64,000 bases of DNA, taken from contig NZ_QMKH01000003.1 of NCBI RefSeq assembly GCF_003290125.1, forward strand, positions 248,001-312,000, read 5' to 3'. The notes beneath the pieces are model-generated. The model was not told where the DNA came from, ran no database searches, and worked only from the letters and a program-made list of their open reading frames with translations. The translations under genes were made by a program, and so were the position numbers. Origin of the DNA: Microvirga flavescens (lineage in GTDB: Bacteria; Pseudomonadota; Alphaproteobacteria; Rhizobiales; Beijerinckiaceae). Positions 16,128 to 25,966 of this stretch are shown here, piece by piece (the stretch's first letter is position 1; each line of letters begins with the position of its first letter).

Positions 16128-18515
16128 ATGCTGCGCGCGCACGAACGTATCGCGAAGGAAATGGCCGACCCCGCCCTCGTTCGCCTGCACCGCAAGCTCG
16201 AACGTTTATCCTCTGTCCTCACCGTCATGAACACGGGCGCACACCCGGATGACGAAGCCAACGGCATGTTCGCCGCCTTGCGCTTCGGCTACGGCATGCG
16301 CATCGTCGTCGCCTGCTCCACGCGCGGAGAAGGCGGGCAGAACGCCATCGGGCCGGAACGCGGCGCAGCGCTCGGCATCGTCAGAACGCTCGAGATGGAA
16401 GCGTCGGCGCGCGTGATCGATGCCGATATTCATTGGCTCGGGCATGGGCCGGACGATCCGGTCCACGATTTCGGCTTCTCCAAGAGCGGCGAGGACACGC
16501 TCGCCCGCTGGGGCGAGGATCGCATCATCGAACGTCTGGTGCGCGCCTATCGGCAGGAGCGGCCTGATGTCGTGATCCCAACGTTCCTCGACGTACCGGG
16601 CCAGCACGGCCACCACCGCGCCATGACTCGCGCCGCGAGAGTTGCCATAGATCGCGCGGCGGACCCAAGCGCCTACCCGCACCATTTCTCCGAGGGGCTT
16701 TCTCCGTGGCGCGTCTCGAAGTTCTACCTCCCCGCCTGGTCCGGCGGCGGCGGCACGTATGATGACGAAGTCCCCCCTCCGCGTGCCACGCTGCACGTCA
16801 CGGCTCCCGGCGTCGATACCGCGACAGGCGCGCCTTTCGCGCGCATCGGCGAGTGGTCGCGTATGCAACATCAAACGCAGGGCATGGGGATCTGGCGCGA
16901 GAATCCGCCGCAATCCTGGTCGCTCCATCGTCTCGACCAGGAGGTGGACGAGAGCGACATACGCGATGGTTTCGCGACGGTCGGCGCGCTGGCCGGTGGC
17001 GCGAATATCCCGGCTGAGGTGGCTTCTCACTTGTCGGCAGCACAGAAAGCCATCGACGGCACCATCCTCGCCTTCCCGCATCGCGAACGCATTGTCGAAG
17101 CCGCTTTGAAAGCCGCAGATCATCTCGAAAAGGCCTTGGCTGCGTGCCCGGAGACGACGTGTAACGAGATCGGCCATCGTCTCACGCGCAAGCTGCGCGA
17201 ACTCGATTCGGTCATTCTGGAGGCGAGCGGCGTACAGGCGCGCGCATGGGCGGAACCATGCGTCGTATCGCCCGGTGGGAAAAGTGTTCTGCACGTGGCC
17301 CTGCATGCACCGGAGCTTCAAGCCTCGGCAGAACCGGTTTTGTCTCCCGCCATCGCAGCTTCGCGCCGCAAGAATGAAAGCGAAATCCTTTTCGATCTTT
17401 CAGTCTCGCAGGATGCTTCATTCACCAAGGCTTATCCTCCTGCCTACCGCACTCTCGGCGGAAACGGCGACGTTACTGTCGCAATCCGCACCACGATCAG
17501 CGGGCGCGAAGTCGAGAGCATCATAGATCTGGAGGAAGGCTTCCGCATTGCACCGGCGCACTCCCTGGTGCTCGAACCGGAAGCCATCATCATCAACCTT
17601 CAGGAAAAGCTCGCCACTCTCGCTGTGAAGGTGCGGCTTGATTGCGATGAAACGGGCAACGTCGCCTTCAAGGCTCCGCAGGGTTGGGACATCGTCGGCG
17701 AGAGCGGTGGTGCACGCATCACGCCGCCGGACAGTCTGGCGGCAGGGCTCTACACCCTTGCACCCTTGGTGGAAGGCCAGGAAGCCTATCGGTCCACGCC
17801 CATCGCTTATCCGCATATCGGACGCACTGCGCTTGTGAATCGTGAAGTTCTCAAGGTGCTGGCGCTCGATGTGCGGCGCTCTCCTGAGACGCGCATTGGT
17901 TATGTCGGCGGCGGCAATGATCGCGTTGGTGTCTGGCTTTCACGACTGGGCTTCGATGTCACGGAGCTCGATGGCGAGGCGCTGAACAAGGATCTGTCGC
18001 GTTTCACCACCATCGTCATCGGCATCTTCGCCTTCGGCACCCGCCCGGATCTTGCGGCAGCAACAGCGCGGTTGCATCGCTTCGTCGAGGATGGCGGCCA
18101 TCTCGTGACGCTTTATCATCGCCCGTCGGATGGATGGGACCCGCAGAAGACGCCGCCGCGCCCCCTTATCATCGGCTCCCCTTCCCTGCGTTGGCGGGTG
18201 ACCGATCCGAATGCGCCCGTTACCACTCTGGAGCCGGGCCACCCGCTGCTTACTGGCCCCAACAAGATCGATGCGGGCGATTGGAGTGGCTGGGACAAGG
18301 AGCGCGGGCTCTACTTCGCCTCATCGTGGGACGGCGCCTACAAGCCGCTACTCGCGATGAACGATCAGGGTGAGAACCCGCTTCACGGAGCACTGGTCTC
18401 AGGCCAAATCGGAAAAGGCCGGCACACCCATGTCAGCCTCGTGCTGCACCACCAGCTCGACAAGCTCGTTCCCGGCGCATTCCGGCTTCTCGCCAACCTG
18501 GTTCAGCCGGCCTAG
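16128..18515 (+). CDS. PIG-L family deacetylase with a long C-terminal extension
   Basis: A 795-residue protein. Residues 30-290 are a PIG-L/LmbE zinc N-deacetylase domain: AHPDDE at 38-43 gives the metal ligands and base, and GQHGHHRA at 158-165 gives the third ligand. The remaining 500 residues contain a beta-rich middle and, at about 610-795, a region resembling a type 1 glutamine-amidotransferase or ThuA-like fold (IGYVGGGNDRVGVWLSRLGF). PIG-L enzymes remove acyl groups from N-acylated sugars. The gene lies 19 bases after the ROK regulator and shares its operon, so the importer substrate may be an N-acyl amino sugar. ATG 16128 follows AAAGGA. The end overlaps the convergent amidase gene by 4 bases. 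Confidence 0.85.
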   Translation: MLRAHERIAKEMADPALVRLHRKLERLSSVLTVMNTGAHPDDEANGMFAALRFGYGMRIVVACSTRGEGGQNAIGPERGAALGIVRTLEMEASARVIDADIHWLGHGPDDPVHDFGFSKSGEDTLARWGEDRIIERLVRAYRQERPDVVIPTFLDVPGQHGHHRAMTRAARVAIDRAADPSAYPHHFSEGLSPWRVSKFYLPAWSGGGGTYDDEVPPPRATLHVTAPGVDTATGAPFARIGEWSRMQHQTQGMGIWRENPPQSWSLHRLDQEVDESDIRDGFATVGALAGGANIPAEVASHLSAAQKAIDGTILAFPHRERIVEAALKAADHLEKALAACPETTCNEIGHRLTRKLRELDSVILEASGVQARAWAEPCVVSPGGKSVLHVALHAPELQASAEPVLSPAIAASRRKNESEILFDLSVSQDASFTKAYPPAYRTLGGNGDVTVAIRTTISGREVESIIDLEEGFRIAPAHSLVLEPEAIIINLQEKLATLAVKVRLDCDETGNVAFKAPQGWDIVGESGGARITPPDSLAAGLYTLAPLVEGQEAYRSTPIAYPHIGRTALVNREVLKVLALDVRRSPETRIGYVGGGNDRVGVWLSRLGFDVTELDGEALNKDLSRFTTIVIGIFAFGTRPDLAAATARLHRFVEDGGHLVTLYHRPSDGWDPQKTPPRPLIIGSPSLRWRVTDPNAPVTTLEPGHPLLTGPNKIDAGDWSGWDKERGLYFASSWDGAYKPLLAMNDQGENPLHGALVSGQIGKGRHTHVSLVLHHQLDKLVPGAFRLLANLVQPA

Positions 18516-19813
18516 ATCCGGCTGAGTTCAGTTTCGATTGCCGCGCCGACCGCGAGCAACTCGCGGTCGCGTCCACGCTGGCCAACGAGCATCAGGCCGA
18601 TGGGCAGCGGGCCGCCATGCGGGATCGGCAGGGACAAGGCTGGCAGATCGTAGAAATTGAAGACGGACGGGTTGCGCAGGATCAGAACGTTCGTGCGCAC
18701 GAAGTCTTCCTCGCTCTGAACATCCGCGATTTTCGGCGCAACAAACGGCACCGTCGGCAGCGCCAGCACGTCGAAATCGGCAAGGCGCTGATCCATTACC
18801 GGCATCAGACGCGCGCGCTCCTGCACCATGCCGACATAGCTCGGCGCATCGAGTTCGCGGCCGCGCATGATGCGCTTGTGAACGAAGGGATCGAAATCGC
18901 CAGCCCGGCTCGTCAGCGCATCCTTGTGAACACAATGCGCCTCGATCGCGGCAAAACTCACCGGCGTCTGAACGCGGCTGGGCGCGAGGAGAAGATCGTC
19001 AAGCGCTTCGTCGCTGACTCGCGCCCCCACCGCTGCAAGATGCGAAATCGCGCGCTCGAAAGCATTCGCGACGTCGTCCTGCGTGTCCGAGAACAGAAAC
19101 CCACGTGGAATGCCGATGCGCAGACCTGGCACGGTTCGTTGCGCGAGCGTATCGGTCTCCTCACCCGCAAGAACTGCATCCGTCGCCGCAGCCGCCGCGA
19201 CGGAAGGAGCCAATGGCCCGAGCGTGTCGAGCAGGAAGGAGAGCGGAAAAGCGCCGTCGCGCGAAACACGATGCTGTGTCGGCTTGAAGCCGACGAGGCC
19301 GTTGAGGGCCGAGGGAATGCGGATGGAGCCGCCGGTATCTGAACCGATGGCGATCTCCGCCATGCCGCTGGCGACGGAAACGCCTGCGCCGGAGGACGAA
19401 CCACCCGGAATGCGGCTGGTGTCATGGGCGTTGCCCGGCGTTCCGTAATGCGGGTTCAGGCCGATGCCCGAAAAGGCATATTCGGTCATGTTGGTCTTGC
19501 CGATGATGACCGCGCCTGCTGCCCGCAGGCGGCGAACCACGTCGGCATCGCGCTCCGCCGGTGGCGCATCACGGCTGATCTTTGATCCTGCCGCCGTCGG
19601 CTCGCCGGCGACATCGAGCAGATCCTTGACGGAGACGATGGCGCCATCGAGCGGGCCGAGCGGCGTCCCGGTGCGGGCGCGATGATCGGCCGCCTCGGCG
19701 GCGCGACGCGCCTCGTCTTTGTAGACCTTCGTGAAAACGATCTTGCCTTGCCCATTCGTGTCGTCGATGCGGGCAAGGGCTTGTTCGAGGCGCTGGCTGG
19801 CTGTGGCTTTCAT
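18512..19813 (-). CDS. Amidase signature family enzyme
   Basis: A 433-residue hydrolase with the complete Ser-cis-Ser-Lys triad: Lys in IVSVKDLL near residue 62, the cis-Ser in PGGSSSGAG near residue 136, and the nucleophile in GSDTGGSIR near residue 160. It splits an amide, but the substrate is not evident; allophanate hydrolase and GatA relatives share this fold. ATG 19813 is chosen; a GTG at 19831 is also possible. It follows the Lrp-type regulator gene on the same strand by about 60 bases and converges on the PIG-L gene. Confidence 0.87.
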   Translation of the reverse strand: MKATASQRLEQALARIDDTNGQGKIVFTKVYKDEARRAAEAADHRARTGTPLGPLDGAIVSVKDLLDVAGEPTAAGSKISRDAPPAERDADVVRRLRAAGAVIIGKTNMTEYAFSGIGLNPHYGTPGNAHDTSRIPGGSSSGAGVSVASGMAEIAIGSDTGGSIRIPSALNGLVGFKPTQHRVSRDGAFPLSFLLDTLGPLAPSVAAAAATDAVLAGEETDTLAQRTVPGLRIGIPRGFLFSDTQDDVANAFERAISHLAAVGARVSDEALDDLLLAPSRVQTPVSFAAIEAHCVHKDALTSRAGDFDPFVHKRIMRGRELDAPSYVGMVQERARLMPVMDQRLADFDVLALPTVPFVAPKIADVQSEEDFVRTNVLILRNPSVFNFYDLPALSLPIPHGGPLPIGLMLVGQRGRDRELLAVGAAIETELSRI

Positions 19814-19871
19814 GGCGAATCGTCCGATCACTCTTCGAGCGTCAGACTAGCGTGGGCCGCCAGAGGCGCAA

Positions 19872-20351
19872 TCAGCGCCGGAGCATCGCGTAGCTCAATG
19901 GGATCTCGGTGGTCGACTTGATCTCCTGCATCGCGAACATGGAGGTGATGTCGGTGAAGTCCACACGGGAGATAAGCTCCTTATAGAGATCGTCATAAGC
20001 CTTGATGTCGGGAACCACCGCGCGGATGAGATAATCGACGTCGCCGCTCATCCGGTAGAAATCCAGAATCTCCGGAATGTCCTTCAACGCCTTCTGAAAC
20101 TTCTCCAGCCAGGCCGCATTGTGCTGGCTCGTCTTGACGGCGATGAACACGGTGACGCCGACATTGAGCAGGTCACGATCCAGAATGGCGACCCGTTTCT
20201 TGATGATGCCAGCCTTTTCCAGTTTCTGGATACGCCGCCAGCAGGGCCCGGACGAGATCCCGACCCGCTCCGCGAGCTCGCCGACGGTCAAGGTCGCATC
20301 GGCCTGCAGGGCAGCGAGGATGCGGCGGTCGAAATCGTCAATCGTGCTCAT
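19872..20351 (-). CDS. Lrp/AsnC family transcriptional regulator
   Basis: A 159-residue regulator. The N-terminal helix-turn-helix is at residues 4-52 (DRRILAALQADATLTVGELA, then GISSGPCWRRIQKLEKAGII). The C-terminal RAM ligand domain is at about 65-150. It is divergent from the PLP-dependent cysteine-synthase-like gene and upstream of the amidase. Lrp members of this type (DecR, CcuR) often control a neighbouring cysteine or amino acid degrading enzyme, which makes the gene at 20582 a likely target. Confidence 0.92.
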   Translation of the reverse strand: MSTIDDFDRRILAALQADATLTVGELAERVGISSGPCWRRIQKLEKAGIIKKRVAILDRDLLNVGVTVFIAVKTSQHNAAWLEKFQKALKDIPEILDFYRMSGDVDYLIRAVVPDIKAYDDLYKELISRVDFTDITSMFAMQEIKSTTEIPLSYAMLRR

Positions 20352-20581
20352 CCTGTATTCCCGGCTGCCTCTCTCTTTTCCGAAAGGATTTATCAGTTTA
20401 TGGATCGATTGAGAACAATGATCACAGGCGTGAGTGCAATTTACGATAAAATATTCCGGAATTTCTGGATTTTTTGATATATTTTTTATCTTACTCGGTC
20501 CCTTGCGGGCAAAATAGAAGAATAATTACCGGGGCTGCTGCGCATGATGGTTCCATCTCTTTAAGCCCCGGCTCCGGAAAG

Positions 20582-21709
20582 ATGCGCCTCATGATGCCCG
20601 AAAGCTCTCGCCTCGTTGGAAAAGAGGTCTCCGGATGTTGTTCCCAGGCCTGGCTGCATGAGGCCATCGGGATCATCGAGGCCGATTTCAACCGCTCGGC
20701 GGATACGCATCTCATCCGCATCGACTTGCCGAAGACGCCCGGCATCACGCTCTATCTCAAGGACGAGTCGAGTCATCCGACGGGAAGCCTGAAGCATAGG
20801 CTAGCGCGGTCGCTGTTTCTCTATGCCCTGTGCAACGGCAAGGTCGGCCCCAGCACGACGATCGTCGAAGCTTCGAGCGGGTCGACCGCCGTTTCGGAAG
20901 CTTACTTCGCCCGTCTGCTCAAACTGCGTTTCGTCGCCGTCATGCCGAAATCGACGTCGCGCGAAAAAATTGCGGCCATCGAGTTTTATGGCGGCGAGTG
21001 CCATCTCGTCGACAATCCCGCCAGCGTCTATGACGAGGCTCAGCGGCTCGCCGATGAAACGGGCGGCTTCTACATCGATCAGTTCACCTACGCCGAACGC
21101 GCCACCGATTGGCGCGGCAACAACAACATCGCGGAATCGATCTTCTCGCAGATGGCGCAGGAACCCGATCCCATTCCGACCTGGATCGTTTCAGGCGCGG
21201 GAACGGGCGGAACTTCCGCCACGCTTGGCCGCTATGTGCGCTACAAAAGACATGCGACCCGCCTTTGCGTGGCGGACCCGGAAGGCTCCGTGTTCCATCG
21301 CCACTATGTGGACCGCAGCATCAAGCGCATCGAGCGCTGCACATCCGTGATCGAAGGCATCGGGCGGCCCCGCGTCGAGCCGTCCTTCGTTCCCGAGGTG
21401 ATCGACCGCATGGTCGTGGTTCCGGATGCGGCAAGCCTTGCCGCGCAACGCGTCATCAGCCGCATCATCGGCAAGAGCTGCGGCGGCTCCACGGGAACCA
21501 ATATCTGGGCCTGCCTGCAGCTCATGTCGGAGATGATCCGCTCAGGCCAGAAGGGCTCCGTCGTGACGCTGCTTTGCGACCACGGCGACCGCTACCGCTC
21601 CACCACGCTGAACGACGCATGGCTTAGCGAAAAGGGTATCGACATCTCCCAGCCAACAAAGCTGCTGGAGGATTTCATCGCCAACGGCACACCCTTGCCG
21701 ACGAGCTGA
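20582..21709 (+). CDS. PLP-dependent cysteine synthase family protein
   Basis: A 375-residue type II PLP enzyme. The PLP Lys is in [12 protein letters not shown] near residue 72, the substrate loop is [13 protein letters not shown] near residue 98, and the phosphate loop [10 protein letters not shown] is near residue 206. Relative to CysK it has a long N-terminal part and the [10 protein letters not shown] motif near residue 303. This pattern fits the Cds1-type L-cysteine desulfhydrase branch more than a biosynthetic cysteine synthase, but that is inferred. GGAAAG precedes ATG 20582; ATG at 20591 or 20594 is also possible. The 230-base gap to the divergent Lrp gene is AT-rich and should hold the control sites. 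Confidence 0.83.
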   Translation: MRLMMPESSRLVGKEVSGCCSQAWLHEAIGIIEADFNRSADTHLIRIDLPKTPGITLYLKDESSHPTGSLKHRLARSLFLYALCNGKVGPSTTIVEASSGSTAVSEAYFARLLKLRFVAVMPKSTSREKIAAIEFYGGECHLVDNPASVYDEAQRLADETGGFYIDQFTYAERATDWRGNNNIAESIFSQMAQEPDPIPTWIVSGAGTGGTSATLGRYVRYKRHATRLCVADPEGSVFHRHYVDRSIKRIERCTSVIEGIGRPRVEPSFVPEVIDRMVVVPDAASLAAQRVISRIIGKSCGGSTGTNIWACLQLMSEMIRSGQKGSVVTLLCDHGDRYRSTTLNDAWLSEKGIDISQPTKLLEDFIANGTPLPTS

Positions 21710-21711
21710 CC

Positions 21712-24700
21712 TCACGCATCGCCGCGCCCGCGCAGCGCGATATAGATCGCGGGGATGACGAGCACCGTCAGCGCCGTGGACGAGGCCAATCCGAACAGAA
21801 GCGAAATGGCAAGCCCCTGGAAGATGGGGTCGGTCAAAATGACAGCCGCGCCGATCATCGCCGCAATCGCGGTCAGGAGGATTGGCTTGAACCGGATGGC
21901 TCCCGCTTCGAGCACTACATCGATCAGCGGACGGTCGGGCCGTCGCGCGTGACGGATGAAGTCCACGAGCAGGATCGAGTTGCGGACGATGATGCCCGCA
22001 AGCGCGATGAAGCCGATCATCGACGTTGCCGAGAACGGCGCTGCGAACAGCCAGTGCCCGAGCATGATCCCGATGAAGGTCAGTGGAATCGGCGTGAGAA
22101 TGACAAGCGGCAGCTTGAATGAGCCGAACTGCGCGACGACGAGAATGTAGATGCCGAGGATCGCCACCGCGAACGCGGCTCCCATGTCGCGGAACGTGAC
22201 CCACGTCACCTCCCACTCCCCGTCCCACAAAAGGGTCGGGCGGGATTCGTCGTCAGGCTGGCCGTGCAAGGCGATCTCGGGTTTCGGCAAATCGCCCCAG
22301 TCGATTTGTTTAATGGCATCGGCCACGGCGATCATACCGTAAACGGGTGCCTCGAACTCGCCGGCAAGTTCGGCGGTAATCATTTCCGCCGCGCGCCCGT
22401 TGTGTCGGAAGATCGGGAACGAGGCAGGCTCGCGCGTCACCCGCACGACATCGCCGAGCTCCACCACGCTCCTGTCGCCGGGAAGCGTATTGGCAGGAAC
22501 GGGCAGCGTCAGGTTGCGCTCGCTCATCACCTTCTCGTCCTTAGGGAGAGCAAGGCGGATCGGGATGGGCTGGCGGCCGCCGCTCCTGTGCGAATAGCCC
22601 ACGGTCGTACCGCCGTAAAAGGCGCGGATCGCGTCATAAACGTCGGATTGCTCAACCCGGTAATATTCCAGATTGTCCTGATCGATAGCGATCCGCACGC
22701 GGTCCGCAGGCGCGCCGTATGAATCGCCTACGTCCACGATGAACGGCACGCTCTCGAAGGCCTTGCGAACTTTCGCGGCGACGGCCCGGCGTGTCTGAGC
22801 ATCAGGTCCATAGATCTCGGCGAGCAGCGTTCCGAGCACCGGCGGCCCCGGAGGCGGTTCGACTACCTTCACGGTCGTTCGTGCCGGAAGATCGAGCCCC
22901 TTCAGCCGTTCGCGAATTTCAAGCGCGATGTCATGGCTCTCACGGCTCCGCTCTCCCTTCGGCAGAAGGTTCACCTGCACGTCGCCCTGATGTGGCAGGT
23001 TGCGCAAGTAATAGTGCCGCACGAGCCCGTTGAAGTTGAACGGCGAAGCCGTGCCCGCGTAAGCCTGGAACGACACGGTTTCCGGAATCGCGGCGAGCCT
23101 GTCGACAATTGCCTGAAGTGCGCGGTTCGTGTCCTCAACCGAAGAGCCCTCCGGCAGGTCGATCACGACGTCGAGTTCCGCCTTGTTGTCGAAAGGCAGC
23201 AATTTCACGGTGACGTGCTTCGTGTAGATGAGACCAAGCGAGGCAATGGTGGCGATCCCCACCACGGCAAGGAACGTCCAGGCGCGCCCGCGTGTGCGCA
23301 GAACCGGCTCGGCAACTGCCACATAAAGGCGGCCAAGCCAACCCGCTTCGCGATCTCCCGTTTTCTCATGATCTTGGACGTGCGCCTTGCCCAGCCGCAG
23401 CATGAGCCAGGGCGTGACGATGACGGCGACGAAGAACGAGAACACCATCGCGGCGGAAGCATTCGCCGGAATGGGACTCATGTAAGGGCCCATCATCCCT
23501 GAGACGAACAGCATCGGCAAAAGCGCCACCACAACGGTCAATGTCGCGACGATGGTGGGGTTGCCCACCTCGGCGACCGCATCGATGGCGGAAGCCGCTC
23601 GGTTGCGCCCGCCCTTCATCGCCCAGTGGCGTGCGATGTTCTCGATCACGACGATGGCGTCGTCCACCAGAATACCGATGGAGAAGATGAGTGCGAAGAG
23701 GCTGACCCGATTGAGCGTGTAACCCATCAGGCGTGACGCGAAGAGCGTGAGCAGGATTGTCGTCGGAATGACCAACGCGACCACCAGCGACTCGCGCCAG
23801 CCGATCGACAGGGCAACGAGAACGACGATGGAAATCGTTGCGAGACCCAGATGGAACAGAAGCTCGTTCGCCTTCTCGTTCGCGGTCTCACCGTAGTTGC
23901 GCGTGACGGTCATTTCCACATCGGCGGGGAAGATCTGACCGTGCACCTGCTCAAGGCGCTTGACGATAGACTCCGAAATGACGACCGCGTTGGTGCCGGG
24001 CCGTTTCGCGAAGGCGAGCGATACCGCAGGCACACGCTCGAGACCGCCGCCAACCTTGCTGATGTTCGTAACGCGGGCTTCGCTCGTCTCGGTCTCCAGC
24101 ACCACCTTGGCCACGTCCCTGACATAGACAGGACGCCCGTCCCGCGCCGTCAGCAGAATGTTTCCGATTTCGGGCACGCTCTGCAGGGTCTGTCCGGCGA
24201 CAAGAGGAAGCTGCTGCCCGTTCTGCCGAAGCTGCCCCATCTGGAAAGAGCGGTTCGCGCCTTCGATCTTGGCGGTGAGCTGCTGCAGCGTGATACCGTA
24301 AAGCGAGAGCTTTTCAGGATCGGGCTCGACCCGGATCTCTTCCGGCTGCTCACCCACGATATAGGTGAGGCCGATATCCGGCAGCTTCGCCACCTCCACC
24401 TGCAACTCGCGTGCAAGGCGCGTGAGATCGTTCTGCGTCCAGCGCGAGGTGGCATCCGCCTTCGGCGTCAATGTCACGACGACGATGGCGATATCGTCGA
24501 TCCCTCGTCCAACGATCAAGGGTTCCGGAATACCGACCGGAATGCGGTCCATATTGGCGCGCACCTTCTCGTGCACGCGCAGGATGGCGGCGTCCGAACT
24601 TGTACCGACGAGGAAGCGGGCCGTGACGAGAACGCCGTCGTCCTGTGTCTGCGAATAGACATGCTCGACACCGGCGATACCCTTGATGATGGTCTCCAAC

Positions 24701-24912
24701 GGCTCGGTCACGAGCTTGGCAGCATCTTCCGCTTTCAACCCGTTCGCGGAAACGCGGATGTCCACCATCGGCACGGAAATCTGCGGCTCCTCCTCGCGCG
24801 GCAGCGTGACGAGAGCAACAAGCCCGAGCGCGAAAGAGGCGACGAGGAAGAGTGGCGTGAGCGGCGAGTTGATGAAGAAGCGGGTGAGATGGCCTGCAAT
24901 TCCGAGATTCAC
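21712..24912 (-). CDS. RND efflux pump, inner membrane transporter
   Basis: A 1066-residue RND permease with the standard two-fold layout: one membrane helix near residue 15, a large periplasmic loop, a helix bundle at about 340-535, and the same again after 550. The proton-relay Asp pair is in FSIGILVDDAIVVIENI near residue 415. It works with the adaptor encoded just upstream (the genes overlap by 4 bases) and an outer membrane channel that is not in the window. It belongs to the hydrophobe/amphiphile branch rather than the heavy-metal branch, judged by the absence of the metal-binding Met pair motif. The substrate is unknown; the BigR neighbour suggests a link with sulfur stress. Confidence 0.93.
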   Translation of the reverse strand: MNLGIAGHLTRFFINSPLTPLFLVASFALGLVALVTLPREEEPQISVPMVDIRVSANGLKAEDAAKLVTEPLETIIKGIAGVEHVYSQTQDDGVLVTARFLVGTSSDAAILRVHEKVRANMDRIPVGIPEPLIVGRGIDDIAIVVVTLTPKADATSRWTQNDLTRLARELQVEVAKLPDIGLTYIVGEQPEEIRVEPDPEKLSLYGITLQQLTAKIEGANRSFQMGQLRQNGQQLPLVAGQTLQSVPEIGNILLTARDGRPVYVRDVAKVVLETETSEARVTNISKVGGGLERVPAVSLAFAKRPGTNAVVISESIVKRLEQVHGQIFPADVEMTVTRNYGETANEKANELLFHLGLATISIVVLVALSIGWRESLVVALVIPTTILLTLFASRLMGYTLNRVSLFALIFSIGILVDDAIVVIENIARHWAMKGGRNRAASAIDAVAEVGNPTIVATLTVVVALLPMLFVSGMMGPYMSPIPANASAAMVFSFFVAVIVTPWLMLRLGKAHVQDHEKTGDREAGWLGRLYVAVAEPVLRTRGRAWTFLAVVGIATIASLGLIYTKHVTVKLLPFDNKAELDVVIDLPEGSSVEDTNRALQAIVDRLAAIPETVSFQAYAGTASPFNFNGLVRHYYLRNLPHQGDVQVNLLPKGERSRESHDIALEIRERLKGLDLPARTTVKVVEPPPGPPVLGTLLAEIYGPDAQTRRAVAAKVRKAFESVPFIVDVGDSYGAPADRVRIAIDQDNLEYYRVEQSDVYDAIRAFYGGTTVGYSHRSGGRQPIPIRLALPKDEKVMSERNLTLPVPANTLPGDRSVVELGDVVRVTREPASFPIFRHNGRAAEMITAELAGEFEAPVYGMIAVADAIKQIDWGDLPKPEIALHGQPDDESRPTLLWDGEWEVTWVTFRDMGAAFAVAILGIYILVVAQFGSFKLPLVILTPIPLTFIGIMLGHWLFAAPFSATSMIGFIALAGIIVRNSILLVDFIRHARRPDRPLIDVVLEAGAIRFKPILLTAIAAMIGAAVILTDPIFQGLAISLLFGLASSTALTVLVIPAIYIALRGRGDA

Positions 24913-25922
24913 GGCAGCACAACCTTGTCGCCGTCACGCAGGCCCGTCAAAATCTCGATGCGTTTCTGGCCCTGATCCTCGAACGTCTCGCCCGTGATGA
25001 CAGCCACATCGCGCGGACCCTCGGCCGTCGTCACACGCACGTAGTCGACACCGTGGCGCGTCGTGAGCGCCTGCGGCGGGACGACAATCGCCGAACGCTT
25101 GCCGACGGGAATCCACACCAGCGTGCGCTCATTCACGAAATAATCGCCGAGACCCGCAACATCGACATCGGCGATGACGCGGCCATTTTCGATTTCAGGA
25201 TAGACCTTGACGATGCGTCCCTGACGCACGCTCGCCTTGCTATCGTTGCGCACGGGCGCAAGGCCGCGCTCGCCGATGATAACGCTGCTTCCCTCAACGA
25301 TCTCGGCAGCATGCCGCTCCGGGATCGAGAGGCGCAGATAATACTGACCGCTCGCAATGCGCGAGATCTGATCTCCTGGCAGGACGACGGAACCCAACGT
25401 CACCGGCACCGTGAGCACGCGTCCCGTCGCGGGCGCGAGCACATCGCCCTCGCGCGCCCTTTGCATGACGACGGCCTTGTCGGCCTCCGCCGCAGCGACC
25501 TGATTGACGGTCACGTCGAACTGCGTCTTTGCCTGATCGACGCGGCTCTGCGTGCCGACGCCACGCGAAAAAAGCATCTGCGCGCGGTCGAGCTCGGTGC
25601 GTGCATTCTCTAGCTGCGACTTGAGCTGATTGATCCTGGCTTCTGCGGCATTTAGCTCAAGGGCGATCTTGTCATCGACGACGACGGCGATGACCTGCCC
25701 TTCCTCAACCTGGCTGCCTTCGGAAACCTTCACTTCCCTGATCGTTCCGCCGATGCGCGCGCGTGCCGGCACGACTGTGCGGCTCTCCACGCGAGCGAAG
25801 ACCGCTTTCGTTTCAGGGATCGTTACGGCCCGAACCGTGAACTCCCCTGCCTGCGCGCAGGACCATGTCGTTCCCGCCGCAACGAAGAGTAAAGCCCGCG
25901 CGAACGTTTTCACAGCCGCCAT
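24909..25922 (-). CDS. RND periplasmic adaptor (HlyD/AcrA type)
   Basis: A 337-residue membrane fusion protein. It has a signal peptide (residues 1-25), a first lipoyl half (RVGGTIREVKVSEGSQVEEG-like, about 55-80), a coiled-coil hairpin at about 85-145 (AAEARINQLKSQLENARTEL) and the second lipoyl half (APATGRVLTVPV), then beta-barrel and membrane-proximal domains. ATG 25922 follows GAGGCG; an upstream frame to 26087 lacks a ribosome site and would hide the signal peptide. It is coupled to the RND transporter gene. No lipobox Cys is seen at the cleavage site. Confidence 0.9.
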   Translation of the reverse strand: MAAVKTFARALLFVAAGTTWSCAQAGEFTVRAVTIPETKAVFARVESRTVVPARARIGGTIREVKVSEGSQVEEGQVIAVVVDDKIALELNAAEARINQLKSQLENARTELDRAQMLFSRGVGTQSRVDQAKTQFDVTVNQVAAAEADKAVVMQRAREGDVLAPATGRVLTVPVTLGSVVLPGDQISRIASGQYYLRLSIPERHAAEIVEGSSVIIGERGLAPVRNDSKASVRQGRIVKVYPEIENGRVIADVDVAGLGDYFVNERTLVWIPVGKRSAIVVPPQALTTRHGVDYVRVTTAEGPRDVAVITGETFEDQGQKRIEILTGLRDGDKVVLP

Positions 25923-25966
25923 GAGACGCCTCGGTCCAATGAAGAAAATGCGGATGCGTGTGAGCT

